Positions 12,010 to 22,900 of a DNA stretch of 64,000 nt are shown here, one piece after another. A program made the position numbers and the translations under genes. How positions within the stretch are numbered: position 1 is the first letter of the stretch; each line of letters opens with the position of its first letter. The notes beneath the pieces were generated by a model. It worked only from the letters and a program-made list of their open reading frames with translations. It made no database searches and was not told the origin of the DNA. This DNA is from Anaspis maculata (lineage: Eukaryota > Arthropoda > Insecta > Coleoptera > Scraptiidae), in NCBI GenBank assembly GCA_949128115.1, contig OX421966.1, positions 68,755,416-68,819,415 on the forward strand. The letters are read 5' to 3'.

Positions 12010-12802
12010 CAAAACCGTCAATGCGTGCTTTCCACCTAGCCCCAAGTTCGGTACACCTGCCATTTACGCATGTGCGGGTGCCAAACGGTGCTTTCCATCT
12101 ACGTGTTCATACTCGGTTCTGTGCCGTTCATTGGATCACCTAAAATTTTGTGTTACACGATGGAACGGGTGCTTTCCACCTAGGCGGTACAAATACCACC
12201 AGACGGCACATGTTCCATTGTGTGCAGTGATGTAAAATACCCGGGTTTTTATATTTAAGGGTAAATACCCAGGGTAAATACCCGGTATTTACCCAAAATC
12301 GGGTCTCTAATAGGGTATCTATTTTCATTAATAATAATAACAATAACAACAATAACAACAATAACAATAATGATTTTTGCTCACAGCAGCAAAATAATAA
12401 TAAGTGCTTTGGAGGGTATGTTTATAAAGCCTTGGAACTTGGAAAAAGAAATCATTTAACCTTTAACTGTCAACACTGTCAACCGAGCTGTCAACAGTGC
12501 CAACTTTTCTGTCAAACTGGGTAGGGTGGGTAAATATCGCTCGGGAAAATACCGGGTAAATACCCGATTTATATTTACCTACCTACCCGGTAAATACCCG
12601 ACTCACATCACTGATTGTGTGGCACAAAATTTTAGGTGATCCAATGAACGGCGCAGAACCGAGTAGGAACACGTAGATGGGAAGCACCGTTTGGAACCCG
12701 CACATGCGTAAATGGCAGGTGTACCGAACTTGGGGCTAGGTGGAAAGCACGCAACATGTGCCGTCTGGTGGTATTTGTACCGTCTAGGTGGAAATCACCC
12801 AA
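12010..12802. mobile_element. Rearranged foldback element with 'gctttccacctag' words
   Basis: A left segment (12010-12164) reappears inverted at about 12614-12751. A spacer segment (12165-12216) reappears inverted at 12752-12802, outside the first pair instead of inside it. So the order is A-B-(insert)-A'-B', not a simple palindrome. Each subunit begins with a 'gggtgctttccacctag'-type word, suggesting the repeat is built of submodules. The hAT element 12225-12613 sits in the middle. Confidence 0.55.
12225..12613. mobile_element. hAT-type MITE with CAGTGATG ends, 389 bp
   Basis: It begins CAGTGATGTAAAATACCCGG and ends ...CACATCACTG. Subterminal 'ggtaaatacccg' words are repeated at both ends. 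Flanking ATTGTGTG at 12217-12224 and 12614-12621 is a perfect 8-bp duplication. The centre holds an AATAAC microsatellite (about 12330-12370). No transposase is present. Confidence 0.85.
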
Positions 12803-12950
12803 TGGGCGTTTCCATTTACTGACACAAGTCGACTTGTGTCGACACAAATGCGTCCCATTTGATCTGTGTTCCTTTGTCTCATCGACACAAACTAACACAA
12901 GCTGACACAAACCGACACAAATGTTTTAAATGAAAAGCGCCCATTATGAA
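12803..12950. mobile_element. MITE-like repeat rich in 'gtgtcgacacaa' (copy 3)
   Basis: It starts 'tgggcgtttccattta' and ends 'tgaaaagcgccca', the clearest inverted ends in the family. It is closely similar to 4912-5058. It lies about 360 bp upstream of the TSEN54 start codon, so it may sit in the promoter region. Confidence 0.6.
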
Positions 12951-13312
12951 CTCGCCTCGCTTCCGCAATCTAGGGAGCTTTATCTGGGGACCCTAAACCC
13001 AGCGGCGTGCGCTGTCTCATTTCCACGTCAATTTGCGTGAACGCACACTCGATTCACACAAACCAGCCAGTCTTATTCAAACTCATAGTGCGTCTCTGTG
13101 TTACAGAGGCTATTTCGAAATTTTTTCAATACCATCAATAGTCGCATGCAGAGAAATTGATAAAACACGAGCTTCGCCCCGGCAGACGCACACCCCTGAC
13201 CGTCAAACGTCAACACACGGCGGTTTGACACATCGGACTTTCCCAGGCGAAAGTGAGGTTATCGTCCGGGAGGAAATTTCAGTTTTTCTCATGATTTAAA
13301 TCCGGCGATAGC

Positions 13313-16300
13313 ATGAAATCCAATGAGACCGAAATGAATCCGGTGAGTGGGCGCCGTTGCGACGGATATTGCCGGTTTTCTCGATGACTTTTTTCCGAAA
13401 CGTTTTTTTGCGACCGCCAGACATTTAGCAATTTTTCTGTTGTCAGTTTTTAGCCGAAAAGATCCTGCACGACCACAACAATCCTCTAGTCAAGGTCGAA
13501 GGACCGCCGGCCAAGTGCACGCTCAAGACGGAAACCAGGGCCGAAGAGTATGTCGAACAGATCGAGGAGAATGTCAGACACGAACATGTTGACAGAAGGT
13601 AAACAAGTCTGTGGAAAGTCACGTTGCTATTGTTGTTGTTGTTGTTGTATTTCTTGACAGCTGTCTGACTGTTTTATTTCAATTTGAAACCCTCAAGTCT
13701 CTCGAGTGTCTTGGATATTTTCATTCAGAGTTGGCGTGGGAAACAAGATTTTCATCAAATGGATCAGCCTGATTGGCCGGAGTAACTGGATATTGTGACA
13801 GCAGATTTAGCTCCAACAATTTGTTAGGTCGCAAGCTAGAACAAGTCTTTCTAAAAACTAAAAGCTAGAATCTTGCAATAATCTAGAAACCTCTCGAGAA
13901 ACCTATAGTTGCAGCGGTACGCTAGCGAAATGACCCTGATTCTGCATTTCGTGATACTGCAATGAAATTTGGCATATGCAAATTACGTAGAATTTCAAGT
14001 GATTTGACCCGCAGCACTCAAAAATTTGTCCATTAGGGGGCGACTGGGGGCCCCTCCAAATTTCAAGATGTCAGAGTTTCTACCATGCACCATTCAGTAC
14101 CGCCCTATCTACCGTACAGGACCTAAACAACTTTGTTCTTGACCATCATAACATTTTTCGTCATGTCAATTCCATTCTTCTCACAGAAAAAAATTATTTC
14201 TTTGTCTGGTCAACAAGTCGAGAAAAATATATTTTTTTGGACCACAAATAGATAGTTGAGTCGTTTTTGTGTGATCATCGATAAATCCGCATCCTCTTGA
14301 TTCATTTATGAAAACAAAAGTTTTGCTGTTCTATTCTTCAACGAAGGGGTGACCTCAACTTACCATTATTTTCAACATTACCTATTTCAATGTTTCATCC
14401 CTAAAAATATGATTATTATTGTACTAATATATAGCTTGAAGTTTTCTTCAACGGTGTGGATGATGAAACGGCCTCAGATTCCACCTGGAAGCCGTGCATA
14501 TTAATTTTTCTGCAAGGCCGTCAAATTTGGCATTTTTGATTTTCTACCGGGAGTGGACAAAATGTCAATACACACCACTCCGCCCAAGAGCACCGGTTGC
14601 AGTACTTTCGCAGCATCTCTCATTTCAGTATCACAAAATGCAGAATTGTTAGGCGTGAATATCGTTTTCCGCTAGAACAAACCGGTGCTCTTGGGCGGAG
14701 TGGTGTGTATTGACATTTTGGCCGCTCCCGCTATAAAATCAAAAATGCCAAATTTGACGGCCTTGAAGAAAAATTATTATGTATGGCTTCCAGGTGGAAT
14801 CTGAGACAGTTTCATCATCCACATCGTTAAAGAGAACTTCAAGCTGTATATTAGTATAACAATAATCATACTTACCGGGGTAAAACATTGAAAAAGGTAA
14901 TGTAGAAAATAATGGTAAGTTGAAGTCACTCCTTTGTTGAAAAATAGCACTGCAGAAGTTTTCTTTTCATAAATGAATCAAGGAGATGCGGATTCATCGA
15001 TGATCGCACAAAAACTACTGAACAATCTATTGGTGGTCAAAAAAATATATTATTTTCCAATTTGTTGACCAGGCAAAGAAATTTTTTTTTCTATAAGAAG
15101 AATGGAATTGACATGACGAAAAATGTTATGATGGTCAAGAACAAAGTTGTTCAGGTCCTGTACGGTAGATAGGGCGGTAATGAATGGCGCATGAGAAAAA
15201 TTCAGACATCTCGAAATTTTGAGGGGCCCCCGGTCGCCCCCTAATGAACAAATTTTTGAGTGCTGCGGGTCAAATCACTTCAAATTTTATGTAGTTTGCA
15301 TATGCCAAATTTCATTGCAGTATCACAAAATGCAGAATCAAAAAGCGTACCGCTGCAACTACTAGGCCTTGGCCTGGTTTCACAGAGCTTTGCTAAATGT
15401 ACTGTAGAACTAATTGATTCCATTACAATAGCTACAAGAAATTTAAAGATTGTTTAAGGGGTTTTAGGACTAATAATATTACAAAAGACTTCTTGTCACT
15501 GAGACGTTTCGCCCATGATTCTGGCCTTCCTCAGGCTGAAAATTTGTTTGAAACATTAATACAAGATGCGGCAGAAACAAATGTACAGGGTGTTCACGTT
15601 AAGATTGACCCCTTTCCCCCTCACAGCTGCCTTATCCCTGGGACGATTTCAAAAATGAAAACTGATTCTTGAAGGAGTTTCGCTAAATTTTTTGAATTTG
15701 CCCATAAATTTTTTCCAAATCATCAATTCACAGGGTATCGCAAAACATTTTTTTCCATTAACATGCAGTTGATGCAGTCTTTTATCCTGATTACAACGAA
15801 ATAAAGCACTTACGGGCTCATTTGACAAACAAACTGTCAAAATATTATAAATGTGACAGTTAGACTGTAGAAAAATCACAATCAAACCGATTTTGAGAAT
15901 TTTTTTCAACCTCCTCTAATTTTTTGGAAAAATGAACCCATAAGTTCTATATATATATTTTTTTATTAGTACCGTATGATCAAAAACTTTCCTTCTCTAG
16001 GTAGGCTGTGGTCTGGCCATTGGCAGGCAAACGAGGCTAATTTTGGCCAGGCCACAGCTTGCCTAGAGGAGGAAAGTTTTTGATCATACGGTATTAAGGA
16101 CAAAAGTCTGCATCCATTGCATTATTTGAATAAATATGAATGTAATAAAACAAGCTATTTTTTTGCGACACCCTGTATATTATGGATCTAGAAATTTTTT
16201 ATAAATTTGAAAAATTCAGCAAATATCCCTCACGAATCAATTTTTTTTTTCAATTGGTTCAAGCATAAACCAGCTAGTGGGGGGATCAATCTTAACGTGA

Positions 16301-19300
16301 ACAACTCCTGTACAGGTGTCCCGCCTAAAGTTGACCCCTTCCCATTATTTTCCTTATTCTTGAAGTATTTTTGTCGGTCAAAACTTTTTATTCAATCATT
16401 TACCATTCATTGTTTCAAGACAATGTCAAATTTTCTTCATCTTAACAATACAGGGCTCTTCAGAATTTTTTTTTAAACAGAATGCTATACAGGTGTTCCA
16501 ACGATGGTAGCAAAAAATATAACTGTGGTCAGATCTCGTGACAATATGACAAAAACCCATACCTCATTATGCAAAGTTCGGCCTAATGACAAAAATACAG
16601 CCCTTCCAAGTTTACTTTTTTTGGATTTCGAAAATTTGTAACTCAGGAACGTTTCGAAGAAATTGACTTGGATTCACCATAGACTTGTTTGTTGAAACTA
16701 TCTACCGACCTACCAAATTTTGAAAGAATCCAGACAGTGGCGTAGGAGTTACGAGAGTCCATAATTTAGAAGCATCAGAAGAAAAGTTAACTCAAGGTGA
16801 CCCCTCATAATTTCTACGCTACTGGTTGGATTCTTCGAAAATTTGGCAGGTTGATAGATCATGTTGATAAAACAGCTTATGCTGAATTTGAGCTAATTTT
16901 GTAGAAACGTTCCTGCGTTACTAATTTTTGAAATCCGAAAAAAGTTAACTTTGAAGGGCTGTATCTTCGTCATAAGGCCGAACTTTCAAAATGGTATATA
17001 GGTTTTCGTCATATTTTGACGAGATCTACCCACAGTTGAATTTTTTGCTATCATCCCTGGATCACCTTTATATCTACTTCACAAATAACAATTTTATGAG
17101 ACATAAAATGCCGAAAACATTACGCTCACTAGTGGAGCAAAAAACTAACAATAAGCAAGCCATGATTTTCATGTTACCATGGCTTCAATAAACAATAAGC
17201 TATATTAACAGAATTACATACCTATCATTATATTGTAACTAAAGCTATAACAAATCTATAAATCCTCCATTATTTTCTACGCAAAGATTACATCTTTTGA
17301 TGAAATTGTCCATAACTTTTTCGTAAGAATTAGGATTATTAAGAGTGTTTATTTCTCCAACGATCAACTCTTGGAGATGATTCCTGTTTTGAATATCTTG
17401 AACGTAGATTTTATCTTTTAGAGTCCCCCAAAGAAAATAATCGGGCGGATTAAGAGCTGGGCTCCGGGCTGGCCATAAAATGGTTCCGTTTCTCCCGAGC
17501 CATATAGGATACCTTTCATTTAAAAAGTATAGAACCACCCTCGTATTATGTGGCGGAGCCCGCCCCATCCTGCTGCCAAATCAAACTATTTATCCAATCC
17601 TATTGAATAATGCACGCATTGTCACGCGCATACATGCCTGCATTTTTCAATAAGACTGGATAAAGCATAGTATTCTACTCGCGGGTAATGGCTATTATTC
17701 ATTCGGATGCTTTACGACACTCGCCAAGGCTTGTGTCGGCAAACTGCATCCTTATGAGTAAGAAGCAATCATTACCCGCTTGTTGAATAATACAGGGTGG
17801 TGAAAATTTCGATGCTCACCATTGGTATCTTGGAAACGGTAAGAGATACGAGGTCGATTGAATTAGAAAAAAGTTGCGCATTTTTGTGGGAATTGAGAAT
17901 ATGTAAAGAAACTTTGAATATTTTGATTGGTTTACGATTTATTACGAAAAAACTGAAAATTTTGATTTCAGAAATTATTTTTTATCTTTCCAACCATTCA
18001 AGCTATTTCAATCAAACTTGGTAGTTTTATGTTTTTGATCACTCCGAGTCGATCAACGTTGACAGAAATTTTCCAGGCCTTCTAGATGTCAAATTATGAT
18101 AGTCAACTTTTGTTTTTCTCATGGCCGCCATATTGGATTTTTGCACAAATAGATAGAGGAAAGAAATAGCTTTCCGAATTAGTAACCAACATGTTCTTTT
18201 AATGACATTTTAAGCGTCAAATTTTGAAATTTTCGTAAATTATTGACAAAATCGAGAATGCTTTGAAAAACAATTGAAATATTGTCAATAGCAACAACAA
18301 AAAAGTGACAGATGGTGTGCAATTGACGTATCTAACTTCTTAATCGTGTTTTGCGCTTGTTTGTACCGGTAGTTCATAAATTGAATGGGTCAAGGGTGTC
18401 TGTGAGTTCAAAAACGTCTGTCGGAACTAGCATATCGTTCTTGTTAAAGTTGAAAAAATTTATTAGAAAAGGAGTGAGAATTACCCTAGTTTCGACAGAC
18501 GTTTTTGAATTCACAGGCACCCTTGACTCATTTAATTCATGAGCTCTCGGTACAAACAAGCACAAAACACGATTGAGAAGTTACGGCTCGATACCAAGTT
18601 GGGGCTGAGACCGCCGTAAGTGCCGTTACCATAGCAACGGCGGATACCAACCAATCAGACCACGCTGTATTTGGCGAGTTACGCCGTCCCAAACTTCGCG
18701 CCTGACACTTGGTATCGAGCCCTTAGATACGTCAATTGAACACAATCTTTTTTCTGTTGTTGCTATTGATAATATTTCAATTGTTTTTCAAAGCATTCCC
18801 GATTTTGTCAATAATTTACAAACATTTCAAAATTTGACGCTAAAAATGTCATAAAAAGAACATGTTGGTTACTAATTCGGAAAGCTAATTTTTTTCTCTA
18901 TTCATTGATGCAAAAATCCAATATGGCGGCCATAAGAAAAACAAAAGTTGACTATCATAATTTAACATCTAGAAGGCCTGGAAAATTTCTGCCAACGTTG
19001 ATCGACTCGGAGTGATCAAAAACATAAAATTACCAAGTTTGATTAAAGTAGCTTGAATAGTTGGAAAGATAAAAAATAATTTCTGAAATCAAAATTTTCA
19101 GTTTTTTCGTGATAAATCGTGAACCAAACAAAATATTCAAAGTTTCTTTTCAGATTCTTAATCGCCACAAAAATGCGCAACTTTTTTCTAATTTAACCGA
19201 CCTCGTATCTCTTACCGTTTCCAAGATACCAATGGTGAGCATCGAAATTTTCACCACCCTGTATACTATTCTTTGGATAAGGGGTAGTCGGTCAATGAAT

Positions 19301-19944
19301 TGCGCAATTTCACCATGTATAACGCTGTCCTGTGAGAGAACTCTCGATGAAAATTGGTCCAATTACTTCCCTCCGCAGAATTCCACACCATACAATGAGA
19401 GTTTGACGGCCTTGTTTCTTCACTTGACTTACTGCTCTGGGGTTTTCTTCTGTCCATATATGGACATTATGTCTGTTGAAAGATCCAGACGTCGAGAAAG
19501 AGGATTCATCTGTCCACACTATGTTTCTTAAGAAATTATTGTCAAAATCGTTGTCATTTCTAACATGGCTCTGCAAAAATTAATCCTATTTTCTCTATTT
19601 CTGGGATATAAGTAACTGCTGCGTAGGAAGGGTTTTGAACGGTTTGCGACGATTTTTCTTTAAAATTTTAGCTACTGTTGTTTTTGACACTTCCAATGCG
19701 ACTGCAGCAGAGCGCACAGAATCGTGTGGATTGACGATTTCTTGTGATATCCGCGACACTCTTTTCTCGTCTAAACTTTGCGTCTATTTTTTTACTTTCC
19801 CGGCCCACCCACGAACACGGAGGGAAAGTATTGTAATCGTGCAGAAAAAAAGTTTCGAGATTTCACCGGATATATCCGTTTTGAGGTCCTCCAAGACGAT
19901 TAAGACCATTTTCAGAATGATGTCTGTCTGTGTGTGTGTGTGTA

Positions 19945-19988
<44 letters not shown>

Positions 19989-22900
19989 TCTGTCTGTGAT
20001 CTTCCACGATAACTGCCGTAACGTTGACTGGATCGACTTGATATTTGGTATACAAACATGGTTGTTTCCTGAAAAGAGCCCATTAGTTTTTGGCTGTCAT
20101 CTGTCAAACCCAACTGTCACTATCATCAAATGTCAGAAGCTATATCTCACGGAACTCAACTTGCAATATGTCATTTGAAAGCCCTTGAAAAACTGTATTC
20201 AAAACAGTTAAAAACATTGCCCTATCTGTCATCTGTCAAATAATAAAAAATGTTAAAGTTCAAAACTTTACCAATTGATTATTCAAAATCTATCCGATGG
20301 ATTGGAACCAGATTTGGCAGGAAGCAACACAACAAAAGAGTCAAATTGAGGCCGCAGTTGCAGTTTTCCACCATTCTCCAGTTGAGCGTAATGAATTTTC
20401 GAAATTTCTCCTGGCCGTTGCCACTCAGGAGGGGCTCTCGCCGGTGTTTCGACCAGCACGACTCGCTTTTGTAGCAGGACTACACTCAAAAATTTATTCC
20501 TGCTCGGGGATCGACTTTTTTTTGGAAATTTCAACTGATATCGAAAGTAGATTGTATTGAGCGTCGTGCAGGTCTATTTTCAGAGTTGCCACGGTTTCGG
20601 TTTCCCGACTGTAATTTTTTCAAAATGAAATTTGCACATTCCGTGAATTTGAGAAAAACGCAATGCAAACTTCTACATGCGGTAAGCCCCACGAAATATC
20701 AATTTTAGGTGCAGACATGCTGTGAATAAAAGTTAGAGAAAAGATTGAGCTAATTTTTGAAGGAAAAAGTTTCGAAATCGGATCAACAGTTGCCGAGTTT
20801 TCCTCTCTGGAAAAACTGCAAATTTTCCAACTTTTTATTCCGTGAACAGATTTCTTGGAATGTTTCTTTTAGAGAATAGATAACTGGTTCTTGAACATTT
20901 TCCAATAATTTCTCTCCAATTTCCCGGAAATTTTCCTCCTGAAAATATAAAACCACTCATGCGATCGTACAAATTAAGCGGTTCTGTCACGATAATTACC
21001 GAATTATTGATCCGATCAAATCGAAATCAGGTACGGAGGCCTAAGTTCAGCCTGGAATGTTCTGATTAGACTTTGGGTGGATGATTTTGATCGGAAGCCC
21101 TCAGGTGGCACATTGGGTCTGGGTTTGTCTGCCCAAGCTCTAAATTGAAAATATAGAGTTGAAATTTGACACAAAGATGCAGTGAAAGTTTTCAATCAAG
21201 TTTTTGTAATTTCATCATCATATCTGAAGTAGGAACAAAAATTTCAATAAGGAACCAGCATTGCATTTTTGAGATATCACAACAGTTAGCTACCTAGTTC
21301 TACCTTTTGGATCATTTCATCACCTTGGAAAACTGACCTAACCTGTCATTTTTTCTGTCCGCTCAACAATGGATGCAGGATGCTCGCTAAACGCTCGACT
21401 AAATAGAATTTTTTCATCAATTTCCAAATCGAATCGCCCCCTCCCGAAGGGACACTTCGATCAAAATCATTACTGACGTCTCTGGATACCGCCGGGAAAG
21501 TTTTGTGTCGCCCCACAACAGATTTTTTAATGTGTTTTTCGAAGGCACTGGTCTTTGCGGATTCTTTCGAATAAACAAGCGCCTAGCAGCAGAACGTTTT
21601 TTTTTCCTCTGTCATCTTTCAAATTTGTTACAGCGGATTTTTGGCAGCAAGCAAATGAACTTGTGTTGCCATGGTAACATGAAAATCATGGCTTGCTTAT
21701 TGTAATGTCACGTTGCGTATCAATCACCTCTCTGATAGGCTGCTGCCAGGCAACGTGACGTCACAAGCGTAGAATTCTGCTCATCGTGATACGGCCCCTG
21801 AGTTGGAGTGAGATCAGTACAATCTGAATGCCTACTGCTATTACAGGGTGTTCCCGGTTTACTCTGCCAAACTTCCGGAGGTGATACTGAATAAAAGATA
21901 CAGAGTGATTCATGAGTGACCTTACATAGGCTAATGGGAGATAGAGGACTCCGAGGCGAGTCAGGATCCACTGAAGAAATTTTGTTTCCTCCATTGGTTA
22001 CGAAGATACAGGGTGTTTTGTGTGTTTCGTATGAAACTTTGATAAGCGATATATCTGAAACGGCTAGAGATATTTTCTTGAAATTCACCAGTAATATTTC
22101 TCTATTGGAACTTACCCTGTAGCCATACTGGGTAAGTCAAAATCCAGGGCCGGGATTGAAACAATGTGCCCCTTATTTACTTGATCAAAATGTATATTGT
22201 CTGACCGCTTTTCTAAAAAACTGCTATCGGATTCGAAAAGCTAAGGAAAAATGCTTCAAGAATCACTCTTCAATTTAGATGGCACACCTAAACCGTTTCG
22301 AAAAAAAAATTGAAAGTGAAATTTATGGATAGGTTTCCATTTTTGACCGGACATAATCGACTCATTGTTTGATTGAATTCATTTAAATTCATTTTTCAGC
22401 TTGTCTCTGTGGAATAGAAGGGCTTGGTAGGAAGTAAAATTCCATAGCCAAAGATTTTTTTTTGACGACCAAATCGAGTCTAATTTTGGTTTCACTCTCG
22501 ATTTTGTCATAAAAAAAAATGGTCGGCTCTGGAATTTTTCTTTAAACCAAGCTCTTCTATTCAACAGAGACAAGCCAAAAAATTAATTTTGATGAATTCA
22601 ATCAAACAATCAGTCGATTATGTCCGGTCGAAAATGGGAACTCACCCACAAATTTTACTTTTGATTTTATTGTCGAAACGGTTTAGGTGTGCCATCTGAA
22701 TTGAAGAGTGATTCTTAAAGCACTTTTCCTTAGCTTTTTTAATCCGATAGCAGTTTTTTAGAAAAGCGGTCAGAAAATGTACTTTTTAATGAAACAAAAA
22801 AGGGGCACCTTTTTTCTAGCCCGGCCCTGGATTTTGACTTACCCGGTGTGGCTTCGGGATGAGTTCCAACAGAGAAATATTACTGGTGAATTTCAACAAA

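Larger units (their letters stand above)
17245..21610 (-). pseudogene. Mariner-like transposase pseudogene in several pieces
   Basis: On the minus strand the pieces come in order. About 21605-21505 is the helix-turn-helix-type N-terminus (AARRLFIRKNPQ, SKNTLKNLL). About 19790-19580 is the linker (REKSVADITRNRQS). 19576-19265 holds the first catalytic aspartate in IVWTDESSFSTSG and then GRQTLIVWCGI. 17600-17245 holds IWQQDG, a one-base frameshift, then APPHNTRVVLYFLNERYP and the last acidic motif WPARSPALNPPDYFLWG. The order and motifs are those of the Tc1/mariner D,D-type nuclease. It is inactivated by insertions and by the frameshift at about 17566-17572. Confidence 0.8.
17149..21702 (-). 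mobile_element. Tc1/mariner-like DNA transposon with perfect 35-bp inverted ends, heavily invaded
   Basis: Left end 17149-17183 and right end 21668-21702 are exact inverse copies of 35 bp, starting CAATAAGCAAGCCATGATTT. Both outer flanks read TAA (17146-17148 and 21703-21705), so a TA or TAA duplication fits. A dead transposase on the minus strand starts near 21600 and ends at 17245. It is split by at least three insertions: 19794-21501, 17793-19261 and a small inverted-duplication block near 17604-17790. Removing these reconnects the transposase motifs in order, supporting a single ancestral element. Confidence 0.75.

Noticed and set aside
19784..20113. Cys/Val-rich and Thr/His-rich frames
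   Set aside because: Translation of the GT microsatellite.
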